NCBI GenBank assembly: GCA_928721565.1
Contig: OV788638.1
Span: 930,001 to 994,000 of the forward strand
DNA: 64,000 nucleotides
DNA from: an uncultured Clostridia bacterium
GTDB taxonomy: Bacteria; Bacillota; Clostridia; TANB77; CAG-508
Direction of reading: 5' to 3'
Shown here piece by piece: positions 7,402-15,141 of this stretch. The position numbers and the translations under genes were made by a program. A model generated the notes under the pieces. The model worked only from the letters and a program-made list of their open reading frames with translations. It ran no database searches and was not told the origin of the DNA. Position 1 is the stretch's first letter; each line of letters starts with the position of its first letter.

Positions 7402-9825
7402 GTGATATTTTGGTTGCTAATTGTAGCACTGATGTTTATGAGCATAGGATATTCTGCTATAAACTCTGTAACAGGAGATATAAGTGGAACTGTAACTGCT
7501 AAAGTACAAGATGGAGTTTTTATTACAGATGTTGAGCAAACAAGCAATGTGGATGCTAATCTAACAACTTCTAAAATCAAAAACTATGTTGGAACATTAA
7601 TGGGAAGCACTGTTGAGTTATCGAAAGACAATCCAAACTCAGAGATTACATATAAAGTAACTGTTTATAATAATGCAAATGAGACAATGCAATTTAGCAA
7701 GGTTATATATGATGAGAGTTTAGATGTTTCATATGATAATCCAGATATAACATTTGAGATAAGTGGTTTTACAGTTGGACAAACAATAGAACCAAATGAA
7801 ACTAAAGAAATAATAATAAAATTTAAATATAAAAATCAATCATCAGTGCCAGGAAATAATGTATTAAATTCGTATATACAGTTTAAAATGACAAGGCTTA
7901 ACAGGATGGTACTGGCGAAGTCGGGAGCGTATACAGATAAATACTTAACAGGAACTGTATTGAAGAATCAAATAGAATCCGTAAAGTTTGAACAGGGAGA
8001 AGAGCCAACATCAACAGATATAATAGAAAAATTTGATGCATCAGAAAAACAAGATGAAAGCATAATTGGATGTTATACAGATGTTGATAGCAATGGATTA
8101 TATGAACTGACATTTGTAAGTGAAGATATAATTTATGCAAATAAAAATGCAGGTTATTTGTTTCAGAATTTAAATAATGTTCAAAAATTTGAGTTTGATA
8201 ATTTTAGTACATATGGAACGACTAGTCTTTTTGGAACATTTCATGGTTGTAATTCAATTACATCATTGAATTTAAATAATTGGGATGTTAGTAAAGTGAC
8301 GGAATTTGGACATGGAGGATGGCAATATGGAGGAACATTTCAGGAGTGCACAAGCCTAACGAACTTAAATATAGCAGATTGGGATATGGCTCAAGCTAAA
8401 GATATTTCTAATATGTTTAAAGGATGTTCAAGTTTAACTAATATAGATTTAAGTAAATGGAATACAAGTAATGTTATAAAAATGAGTGCTTTATTCAACA
8501 ATTGCAAAAAATTGGCTGAAATTAATGTAAGTAACTTTGATACAAGTAATGTTATAGATATGGAAAACGTATTTTCCTCGTGTAATGAATTAACTACTTT
8601 AGACTTGAAAAATTGGAATACAAGTAATGTAACTGATATGCGAAATATGTTTAATTGGTGTATTAAATTAAAAGAAGTTGATTTAAGTAGTTTTAATACA
8701 AGTAAAGTGACAAATATGCAAATGATGTTTAATGAATGCCATAAGTTAATACAACTGGATTTAAGTAACTTTGATACTTCTAATGTAACAAGTATGTATT
8801 TTATGTTTAGTTGTTGTAATGATTTGGAAAAAATAAATTTGAGTAGTTTTAATACAGGTAAAGTAACTAATATGGCAGATATGTTCCAAAGTTGCAGTAA
8901 ATTAACACAGCTAGATGTTAGTAATTTTAATACAAGCAATGTAACAAATATGGAAGCTTTATTTGATAATATTGCAAGTGTGGTTACATTGGATTTGACT
9001 AATTTTGATACTAGTAATGTAAGAAGTATGAAAAATATGTTCAAAAATTGTAGTAGTATAGAAGATTTAAACTTAAGTGTTTTTAATACAAGTCAGGTTA
9101 CTGATATGTCTTGGATGTTCTGGAATTGCAAAAATTTAATAAATTTAGATGTAAGCAATTTTGATACTACTAATGTAAAAAGTATGTTAAACATGTTCCA
9201 AAGCTGTAGCTCACTAACACAATTGGATCTTAGCGGATTTGATACAAGTCAAGTGACTGTTATGAGTAGTATGTTCCAAAATTGTTTTTCACTAACGCAA
9301 TTGAATCTTAGCGGATTTAACACAAGTAAAGTTACTAATATGGATACTATGTTTCAAAATTGTAGAAAATTACTTAAATTAAATGTTACTAATTTTGATA
9401 CGAGTCAAGTTACTAGTATGAATAGTATGTTTTTTGGGTGTAATGAACTAATAGATATAAACTTGAATACATGGGATACGAGTAATGTGACAAATATGAA
9501 TGGAATGTTTTCATATTGTAGTAAATTAATAGAATTAGATATAAGCAATTTTAATACTAATAAAGTAACTAACATGCAGTTAATGTTTTCAGATTGTAAA
9601 AATTTAAAAACAATATATGTAAGTGAATATAATTCAGAAACGAGTGAAGGATGGTCAACTTCATCAATAACTAATTCTGTAAGTATGTTTTTGCATTGTA
9701 CAAATCTAGTTGGAGGAAATGGAACAATATATGATGCCAGCCATGTAGACGCAACTTATGCAAGAATAGACACAGCAGATACACCAGGATACTTTACAAA
9801 TGTAAAAGATAAAGTTAAAGAATAG
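7402..9825 (+). CDS. BspA-like (DUF285) leucine-rich repeat surface protein, apparently phase OFF
   Basis: From GTG 7402 the frame encodes 807 residues, but no ribosome binding site precedes that GTG. The natural start is very probably ATG 7289, put out of frame by the (AC)16 tract. The protein has a SipW-type leader (LLIVALMFMSIGYSAINSV), a beta-rich domain to about residue 200, then about 21 repeats of roughly 24 residues of the form LDLSNFDTSNVTSM-x(2)-MF-x(2)-C. These are the DUF285/BspA-type repeats of surface proteins that bind host molecules or mediate adhesion. The C terminus ends YFTNVKDKVKE without an LPXTG or other anchor. It follows a signal peptidase and DUF5305 gene that could process and assemble it. 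An IS481 element sits directly downstream. Confidence 0.8.
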   Translation: MIFWLLIVALMFMSIGYSAINSVTGDISGTVTAKVQDGVFITDVEQTSNVDANLTTSKIKNYVGTLMGSTVELSKDNPNSEITYKVTVYNNANETMQFSKVIYDESLDVSYDNPDITFEISGFTVGQTIEPNETKEIIIKFKYKNQSSVPGNNVLNSYIQFKMTRLNRMVLAKSGAYTDKYLTGTVLKNQIESVKFEQGEEPTSTDIIEKFDASEKQDESIIGCYTDVDSNGLYELTFVSEDIIYANKNAGYLFQNLNNVQKFEFDNFSTYGTTSLFGTFHGCNSITSLNLNNWDVSKVTEFGHGGWQYGGTFQECTSLTNLNIADWDMAQAKDISNMFKGCSSLTNIDLSKWNTSNVIKMSALFNNCKKLAEINVSNFDTSNVIDMENVFSSCNELTTLDLKNWNTSNVTDMRNMFNWCIKLKEVDLSSFNTSKVTNMQMMFNECHKLIQLDLSNFDTSNVTSMYFMFSCCNDLEKINLSSFNTGKVTNMADMFQSCSKLTQLDVSNFNTSNVTNMEALFDNIASVVTLDLTNFDTSNVRSMKNMFKNCSSIEDLNLSVFNTSQVTDMSWMFWNCKNLINLDVSNFDTTNVKSMLNMFQSCSSLTQLDLSGFDTSQVTVMSSMFQNCFSLTQLNLSGFNTSKVTNMDTMFQNCRKLLKLNVTNFDTSQVTSMNSMFFGCNELIDINLNTWDTSNVTNMNGMFSYCSKLIELDISNFNTNKVTNMQLMFSDCKNLKTIYVSEYNSETSEGWSTSSITNSVSMFLHCTNLVGGNGTIYDASHVDATYARIDTADTPGYFTNVKDKVKE

Positions 9826-9829
9826 AGTA

Positions 9830-9858
9830 TACAAAGTGATATAAAAAATATAGAAAAA
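9830..9858 (+). repeat. 29-bp direct repeat, left copy, flanking the IS element
   Basis: The 29 bases starting TACAAAGTGATATAAA are identical to those at 10989-11017 on the other side of the insertion sequence. At 27-29 bp the repeat is longer than the 4-15 bp target duplications I know for IS481 elements. Confidence 0.8.
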
Positions 9859-9860
9859 TA

Positions 9861-10990
9861 TAGGTTTAAAATAGATATGTCACAAATACATTGAAAATAA
9901 AATATTGAAAAGAGAGCACAAAAATGATATTGTTTAAATGACCAAAAATAAACATATCGGAGGTGCTCTCTTATGGGTAATAATATCACAGATAGATTAA
10001 AATATAAAGAGTCAATAGTAAAATTTTCAAGAAAATATGGAGTGGCAAAAGCAGCATATAAATTCGGAGAATGTAAAAGAACAATATATAGATGGAGAAA
10101 TAGATATGATGGAACATTAGAAAGTTTAAAAGATAAATCAAGACGTCCACATTCACATCCAAATCAACATACAGAGGAAGAAATAAAATTAATAAAAAAT
10201 TATAAAAGAAACAATAAAGATACGGGATTAGTAGTATTATGGATAAAATTACGTCAAGCAGGATATACAAGAACAATACAAGGATTGTATCATGCAATGC
10301 AAAGATTAGGAATATACAAAAAAACACCAAGCAAAAAGAAAGAAAGTGAACCGAATGAATGGGTATCAGGAGAATATCCAGGAGATAAGGTTCAAATAGA
10401 TGTTAAGTATGTTCCAAAGAAATGTATGAGCAAAGAATTACAGGAAAGAGGAGAAAAATTTTATCAATATACAGCAATAGATGAATATTCAAGATTAAGA
10501 TATACATGGTTTACAAATGCACATGATACATATGCTTCAAGCGAATTTGCAAGAAGATTAGTAAAATATTTTCCGTTTAAAATAAAGACAATACAAACAG
10601 ATAATGGATTTGAATTTACAAATAGATTAAGTTGGCAAGCATTTTTGAAAGATAAAAAAACAATGTTTGAAAATACATTAGAAGAATTAGGATTAGAATA
10701 TAAAGTAATAAAGCCACATACACCAAAACAAAATGGAAGAGTAGAAAGAAGTCATAGAAAAGATCAAGAAAGATTTTACTATAAAAGAGTATTTTATAGT
10801 TTAGAGGATTTAAGAAATCAAGGAAAAGAATGGAGAAAAGAATATAATAATTTTCCTATGAGGCCACTAGGATGGTTGAGTCCCAGGGAATTCATAAAAA
10901 AATATAAAAGTCAAGAAGAATCGTTATTTGCAATATAGGTGCTCAAAGTATTTATTTTAAATAATTTGTGACAAATGATTGACTAACCTA
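9861..10990 (+). mobile_element. IS481-family insertion sequence
   Basis: The element is about 1.13 kb and carries one transposase gene. Imperfect terminal inverted repeats are visible: the left end starts TAGGTTTAAAATAGATATG and the right end, read inward on the other strand, starts TAGGTTAGTCAATCATTTG. Both continue with TGTCACAAAT and then AAAATAAA, over about 40 bases. A 29-bp direct repeat flanks the element, with two extra bases at the left side. It is inserted between the stop codon of the BspA-like gene and the infC promoter. The intact transposase suggests recent insertion. Confidence 0.75.
9973..10938 (+). CDS. IS481-family DDE transposase
   Basis: The 321-residue protein has an N-terminal helix-turn-helix (about 15-50, with YGVAKAAYKFGECKRTIYRW) and a following winged segment, then an rve-type integrase core. 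The catalytic carboxylates are recognisable as VQIDVKYV (first Asp), IQTDNGFEFT (second Asp) and NGRVERSHRKDQERFY (Glu). The length is normal for IS481 transposases and no frameshift is present, so it should be active. ATG 9973 is preceded by GGAGGTG. It cuts and rejoins DNA at the terminal repeats seen at 9861 and 10990. Confidence 0.88.
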   Translation: MGNNITDRLKYKESIVKFSRKYGVAKAAYKFGECKRTIYRWRNRYDGTLESLKDKSRRPHSHPNQHTEEEIKLIKNYKRNNKDTGLVVLWIKLRQAGYTRTIQGLYHAMQRLGIYKKTPSKKKESEPNEWVSGEYPGDKVQIDVKYVPKKCMSKELQERGEKFYQYTAIDEYSRLRYTWFTNAHDTYASSEFARRLVKYFPFKIKTIQTDNGFEFTNRLSWQAFLKDKKTMFENTLEELGLEYKVIKPHTPKQNGRVERSHRKDQERFYYKRVFYSLEDLRNQGKEWRKEYNNFPMRPLGWLSPREFIKKYKSQEESLFAI

Positions 10991-11017
10991 CAAAGTGATA
11001 TAAAAAATATAGAAAAA
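10989..11017 (+). repeat. 29-bp direct repeat, right copy, flanking the IS element
   Basis: Identical to 9830-9858. It ends four bases before the -35 box of the infC promoter. Confidence 0.8.
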
Positions 11018-11021
11018 ACTA

Positions 11022-11050
11022 TTGACAAAGGTGAGAATAAAGTGTATAAT
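11022..11050 (+). promoter_or_regulatory. Promoter of infC-rpmI-rplT
   Basis: A perfect consensus: TTGACA at 11022-11027, a 17-base spacer, TATAAT at 11045-11050. It predicts a transcript start near 11057 and a leader of about 165 bases. Confidence 0.88.
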
Positions 11051-11056
11051 AATATT

Positions 11057-11185
11057 CGTTACAAGAAGAAGTTATCCACTTCTCACCTTATCTATGAGGA
11101 AAAAGGTTAGAAATTTAGATTTTATTTAACAATAATATATCTATATTTGTGTGGAATTGACTTGTAACAAAGTCAATTTTTTTAT
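11057..11185 (+). promoter_or_regulatory. infC leader with attenuator (L20-leader-like)
   Basis: The leader contains AGAAGTTATCCACTTCT, a purine-rich stretch (GAGGAAAAAGG) and an intrinsic terminator: AATTGACTT (11155-11163) pairs with AAGTCAATT (11169-11177), followed by seven T. In Firmicutes this operon is controlled by premature termination in the leader, with ribosomal protein L20 as the repressor. The layout and the CCACTTCTCACC segment fit the L20 leader family. The assignment is by position and recall, not by structure search. Confidence 0.6.
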
Positions 11186-11223
11186 TTTAAAAAATTGCCA
11201 TTAAAAATTAGGAGGTGTTTTAT

Positions 11224-11736
11224 ATAAAACAAGAATTACCTACAAATGGTCAAATACGTGCTAAAGAAGTGCAATTAATAAGTGAAAATGGAGAAAAACT
11301 AGGAGTAGTTCCAATAGCAAGAGCATTAGACTTAGCAGGAGAAAAAAAATTAGATTTAGTTTTAGTATCACCAAATTCACAAGTGCCAGTGTGCAAAATA
11401 ATGAATTATGGAAAATACAAGTTTGAACAAGCCAAAAAAGAAAAAGAAGCTAAGAAAAAACAAAGAACACAAGAAACTAAGGAATTAAGAATAACTCCAA
11501 ATATCGAAGAACATGACTTTGGATTTAAAGCTAAAAATGCAAGGAAATTCCTAGAAGATGGAAACAAAGTAAAAATAACAGTACGTTTTAGAGGAAGAGA
11601 ATTAAATAATACAAAATTAGGAGAACAAGTTTTAAATCAATTTATAGATAATCTAGAAGATATTTCTGTAGTAGAAAGAAAACCAAAATTAGAAGGAAAG
11701 AACATGTTCATTATACTAGCTAAAAAAGCCAACTAA
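11224..11736 (+). CDS. infC: Translation initiation factor IF-3
   Basis: The product is IF-3, which keeps the 30S subunit free and checks start codon-initiator tRNA pairing. It shows the N-terminal domain opening (NGQIRAKEVQLISENGEKLG), the lysine-rich linker near residue 80 and the C-terminal KITVRFRGRELNN region, with the normal length of about 170 residues. The likely start codon is ATA at 11224, placed six bases after AGGAGGTG. The in-frame GTG at 11215 is part of that ribosome binding site. A rare AUU/AUA start is the classical basis of IF-3 autoregulation, because IF-3 discriminates against such codons. rpmI and rplT follow in the standard operon. Confidence 0.92.
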   Translation: MKQELPTNGQIRAKEVQLISENGEKLGVVPIARALDLAGEKKLDLVLVSPNSQVPVCKIMNYGKYKFEQAKKEKEAKKKQRTQETKELRITPNIEEHDFGFKAKNARKFLEDGNKVKITVRFRGRELNNTKLGEQVLNQFIDNLEDISVVERKPKLEGKNMFIILAKKAN

Positions 11737-11782
11737 AAGGCTTAAAATATATTAACAAACAATTGAAAGGAGCGAAAACGCT

Positions 11783-11986
11783 ATGCCAAAATTAAAAACA
11801 AACAAAGCTGCAAAGAAAAGATATTCTTTAACAGCAACAGGAAAAGTAAAAAGAACAACAGCTAATAGAAGACATTTATTAGCAAATAAAACAAAAAGAC
11901 AAAAATTATCAAGCAGACGCCCAGGAGCATATGCAGATAAAACATGTGAAAATACAATTAAAAAATTATTACCATATGGTAACTAG
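11783..11986 (+). CDS. rpmI: 50S ribosomal protein L35
   Basis: A 67-residue, very basic protein opening MPKLKTNKAAKKRYSLTATG, the hallmark of bacterial L35, with the conserved RRHLLANKTKRQK segment and a C-terminal KKLLPY. It sits between infC and rplT in the conserved order, with an AAAGGAG site before ATG. It binds 23S rRNA in the large subunit. Confidence 0.96.
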   Translation: MPKLKTNKAAKKRYSLTATGKVKRTTANRRHLLANKTKRQKLSSRRPGAYADKTCENTIKKLLPYGN

Positions 11987-12011
11987 AAAGTAATTTGAGG
12001 AGGGAAAATAA

Positions 12012-12362
12012 ATGGCAAGAGTAAAATCAGCAAGAACAACAAGAGCAAGACATAAAAAAGTATTAAAACAAGCAAAAGGATATTATGGTGCAAAACACTA
12101 TAGATTTAGAAATGCTAATCAAGCAGTATTAAAATCATTAGCATATGCTTATGTTGGAAGAAAAGATAAAAAAAGTAATTTCAGAAAATTGTGGATAGCA
12201 AGAATAAATGCTGCTGCAAGAATGAATGGAACAACATATAGTAAATTAATCGCAGGATTAAAGAAAGCTAATGTTACAATAAACAGAAAAATGTTAGCAG
12301 AAGTTGCTGTAAATGATCCAAAAGCATTTACAGAAATCGCTGAAATAGCAAAAAAAGCATAA
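12012..12362 (+). CDS. rplT: 50S ribosomal protein L20
   Basis: A 116-residue basic protein of normal L20 length. Recognisable segments are MARVKSARTTRARHKKVLKQ, AKGYYGAKHYRFRNANQAV and FRKLWIARINAAAR. L20 binds 23S rRNA early in 50S assembly and, in Firmicutes, represses this operon through the leader at 11057-11185. ATG follows GAGGAGGG. A long hairpin starts seven bases after the stop codon. Confidence 0.97.
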   Translation: MARVKSARTTRARHKKVLKQAKGYYGAKHYRFRNANQAVLKSLAYAYVGRKDKKSNFRKLWIARINAAARMNGTTYSKLIAGLKKANVTINRKMLAEVAVNDPKAFTEIAEIAKKA

Positions 12363-12369
12363 ATATATA

Positions 12370-12417
12370 AAGGAGGTCTCATATTGAATTATAATATTTC
12401 AATATGAGGTCTCCTTG
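12370..12417 (+). terminator. Long hairpin after rplT
   Basis: As RNA, AGGAGGTCTCATATTGAA pairs with TTCAATATGAGGTCTCCT over about 18 positions, including two G-U wobbles, with an 8-base loop. Only a short T run follows 5 bases later (GTGCGTTTT), so it may be a weak terminator or a processing or stability element between the ribosomal operon and the next genes. Confidence 0.6.
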
Positions 12418-12449
12418 TGCGTTTTAAAATACAATAGGAGGAAATAGAA

Positions 12450-13052
12450 TTGAACATAGGAATAGACATTGATGGAGTATTAACTGATATGGAAAGAGAA
12501 GTTACAGACTATGCAACTAAAATGTGTGTAGAAGAAGGATTGCCAATAAAAGTAGATGTTAGTCAGTATTATGAAACAGATTCTTTTAATTGGACACAAG
12601 AACAATCAGATAGATTTTGGAATAAATATTTAGTTCCATATGTAGTAGAAAGTAATGCAAGAAGATATGCAAAAGAAATAATAAAAAAATTAAGACAAGA
12701 AGAAAATAAAGTATACATAATAACGGCGAGAGATGAATCTGGAATGCCAACAGAATATTATGGAAAAATGCAACAATTAACAAAAGAATGGTTAAAAAAA
12801 TATGAAATTGAATATGATAAACTAATATTTACAAAAGATAAAGAAAAGCTACAAAGATGTATAGAAAATAATGTAGATGTAATGATAGAAGATAGCCCAA
12901 GTAACATAGAAAATATTTCAACTAAAATTAATGTTATTAAATTTGATTGCCAATATAATAGGAACATGGAAGGAAAGAATATTATAACAGCTTATAGTTG
13001 GTATCATATATATGATATAATCAAAAAAATAAAGAAAGAAAAAGGAGAGTAA
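12450..13052 (+). CDS. HAD-superfamily 5'(3')-deoxyribonucleotidase-like protein
   Basis: A 200-residue cytoplasmic protein of the HAD superfamily, closest to the NT5C-type deoxynucleotidases that dephosphorylate (deoxy)pyrimidine monophosphates. Visible motifs: DIDGVLTDME near residue 5 (nucleophile and second Asp), IITARDES (motif II) near residue 90, a lysine in FTKDK, and MIEDSPSNI (motif III/IV) near 150. The translation start is TTG 12450 after AGGAGG. It ends three bases before guaB, so the two are probably cotranscribed, consistent with nucleotide metabolism. The exact substrate is not evident. Confidence 0.72.
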   Translation: MNIGIDIDGVLTDMEREVTDYATKMCVEEGLPIKVDVSQYYETDSFNWTQEQSDRFWNKYLVPYVVESNARRYAKEIIKKLRQEENKVYIITARDESGMPTEYYGKMQQLTKEWLKKYEIEYDKLIFTKDKEKLQRCIENNVDVMIEDSPSNIENISTKINVIKFDCQYNRNMEGKNIITAYSWYHIYDIIKKIKKEKGE

Positions 13053-13055
13053 AAA

Positions 13056-14561
13056 ATGGCAAAAATATTTGAAGATGTTTCAAGAACATTTAATGAATTC
13101 TTATTAATACCAAATTTAACAGATGAAAGATGTATACCATCAAATGTATCATTAAAAACACCAATAGTAAAATACAGAAAAGGAGAAGAAGCAAAATATT
13201 ATGCAAATGTACCAATGGTATCTGCAATAATGCAATCAGTATCAGGAGAAGAAATGGGAATAGCATTAGCTCGTGAAGGTGGAATAGCATTTATATTTGG
13301 TGCTCAATCAATAGAATCACAGGCAGAAATGGTACGTCATGTAAAGAAACATAAAGCAGGATTTGTAGTAAGTGACTCAAATGTAAAAAGTGGGACAACA
13401 TTAAGAGAGGTCATAGAATTAGTTGAAAAAACAGGTCATTCAACTGTAATGATTACAGAAGATGGAACTGAAAATGGTAAATTTTTAGGATTAGTAACAG
13501 ATAAAGATTACAGAATTTCTAGAGACAATTTAGATGCTCCAATAGATAATTTTATGACACCAAAAGACAGAGTTGTTTGGGCTGAAGAAGGCTTAAGCTT
13601 AACAGAAGCAAATGATATTATATGGGAAAAGAAAAAAGAATGTCTTCCAATTTTATCAAAAGAAGGAAATTTAAAATTTTTAGTATTCAGAAAAGATTAT
13701 GAAGAAAGAAAACATAATCCAAATTCACTATTAGATGAAGATAAAAGATATATAGTAGGAGCTGGAATTAATACAAGAGATTATGCAGAAAGAATACCAG
13801 CACTAGTTGATGCTGGAGTAGATTTACTTTGTATAGATTCATCAGATGGATATTCTGTATGGCAAAAAAATACTATCCAATATGTTAGAGAAAAATATGG
13901 AGATAGTGTAAAAATAGGTGCTGGTAATGTAGTTGATAAAGAAGGATTTAGATATTTGGCAGAAGCTGGAGCAGACTTTATAAAAGTTGGTGTAGGTGGA
14001 GGATCAATCTGCATTACAAGAGAAACAAAAGGAATTGGTAGAGGACAAGCAAGTGCTTTAATAGATGTAGTAGAAGCACGTGATGAATATTTTGAAGAAA
14101 CAGGAGTATATATTCCAGTATGTTCAGATGGTGGAATAGTACATGATCATCATATAACAATTGCATTAGCATTAGGTGCAGATTTTGTAATGATGGGACG
14201 TTACTTTGCACGTTTTGATGAAAGCCCAACAAGAATCGTAAAAATAAATAACAACTATGTAAAAGAATATTGGGGAGAAGGTTCAAATAGAGCTAGAAAC
14301 TGGCAAAGATATGATATGGGAGGAGCAAAAAAACTTTCTTTTGAAGAAGGTGTTGATTCTTATATTCCATATGCAGGACCATTAAAAGATAATTTAGACA
14401 TTACAGTTGCAAAAATAAAATCAACAATGTGTAACTGTGGTGCAATTACAATTCCAGAATTACATGAAAAAGCAAGATTGACATTGGTTTCTAATGTTAG
14501 CATTCAAGAAGGTAGTGCACATGATGTAATTTTAAAAGAAATTGATAAACAATATAAATAA
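13056..14561 (+). CDS. guaB: IMP dehydrogenase, Tritrichomonas-type
   Basis: This 501-residue enzyme oxidises IMP to XMP with NAD+, the committed step to guanine nucleotides. The catalytic cysteine is Cys319 in VGVGGGSICITRETKG, and the mobile flap carries Arg418-Tyr419 in ARNWQRYDMGG. A CBS-domain insert lies at about residues 100-220. From memory, the protein aligns along its whole length with the IMPDH of the protozoan Tritrichomonas foetus, including the same Cys319 and Arg418-Tyr419 numbering, SDGGIV and STMCNCGA. Ordinary bacterial IMPDH has GIGPGSICTTR instead. ATG 13056 lies three bases after the previous stop codon, with an AAAGGAGAG site. Confidence 0.93.
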   Translation: MAKIFEDVSRTFNEFLLIPNLTDERCIPSNVSLKTPIVKYRKGEEAKYYANVPMVSAIMQSVSGEEMGIALAREGGIAFIFGAQSIESQAEMVRHVKKHKAGFVVSDSNVKSGTTLREVIELVEKTGHSTVMITEDGTENGKFLGLVTDKDYRISRDNLDAPIDNFMTPKDRVVWAEEGLSLTEANDIIWEKKKECLPILSKEGNLKFLVFRKDYEERKHNPNSLLDEDKRYIVGAGINTRDYAERIPALVDAGVDLLCIDSSDGYSVWQKNTIQYVREKYGDSVKIGAGNVVDKEGFRYLAEAGADFIKVGVGGGSICITRETKGIGRGQASALIDVVEARDEYFEETGVYIPVCSDGGIVHDHHITIALALGADFVMMGRYFARFDESPTRIVKINNNYVKEYWGEGSNRARNWQRYDMGGAKKLSFEEGVDSYIPYAGPLKDNLDITVAKIKSTMCNCGAITIPELHEKARLTLVSNVSIQEGSAHDVILKEIDKQYK

Positions 14562-14566
14562 TTTTT

Positions 14567-14601
14567 AAAGGTAAGCTGAAATAAGGAGCTTGCCTTTTAT
14601 T
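14567..14601 (+). terminator. Terminator after guaB
   Basis: AAGGTAAGCT and AGCTTGCCTT pair (one U-G) across a 9-base loop and are followed by TTATTTT. Confidence 0.7.
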
Positions 14602-14602
14602 T

Positions 14603-14632
14603 TGCATATTTTTCTTTATTTTGGAAATACTG
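14603..14632 (+). promoter_or_regulatory. Candidate forespore (sigma-G/F-like) promoter of spoVA
   Basis: TGCATA at 14603-14608 and AATACTG at 14626-14632, with 17 bases between, resemble the forespore sigma-G consensus (TGAATA and CATACTA). spoVA operons are sigma-G dependent in Bacillus. The match is partial and the AT-rich background gives chance hits. Confidence 0.4.
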
Positions 14633-14657
14633 ATTACAGTAAATAAAGGAGGTTATT

Positions 14658-15122
14658 ATGAAACCATTAGATTCAAAAAAAGATTATCGAGACTATGTAG
14701 ACAAAAAATCGCCGAACTCACCAATATGGAAAAATTGTTTTAATGCTTTTTGGGTAGGAGGATTAATTTGTTCAATAGGTCAAATAATTATGGATATATG
14801 TAAATATAGAGGGCTTTCTCAAGAAACGTCAGGAACTATAGTTTCTATTTTATTAATAGCAATTAGTGCGTTTTTAACAGGTCTTAATATATTTAATAAA
14901 ATTGGAAAATTTGCAGGAGCAGGTTCATTGGTGCCAATTACAGGATTTGCAAACTCTATTGTTTCACCAGCTATGGAATATAAATCAGAAGGATATGTAA
15001 TGGGAGTTGGAGGAAAGATGTTTACAGTAGCAGGGCCTGTACTTGTTTTTGGAATTTCAGCATCTATTATTGTAGGATTAATTTATTTGATTTTTAATAC
15101 ACAATCAATTACATTAGTTTAA
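14658..15122 (+). CDS. spoVAC: Stage V sporulation protein AC
   Basis: A 154-residue membrane protein with about four to five hydrophobic segments and the SpoVAC/SpoVAE-family signature GKFAGAGSLVPITGFANSI near residue 90. SpoVAC forms part of the inner-membrane channel that moves dipicolinic acid into the forespore and out again at germination. It is expressed late in the forespore. ATG follows AAAGGAGG. spoVAD and spoVAE follow with 19-base and short gaps, the minimal conserved C-D-E arrangement of Clostridia. Confidence 0.93.
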   Translation: MKPLDSKKDYRDYVDKKSPNSPIWKNCFNAFWVGGLICSIGQIIMDICKYRGLSQETSGTIVSILLIAISAFLTGLNIFNKIGKFAGAGSLVPITGFANSIVSPAMEYKSEGYVMGVGGKMFTVAGPVLVFGISASIIVGLIYLIFNTQSITLV

Positions 15123-15141
15123 TTTTGAAAAGGAGAGAATT

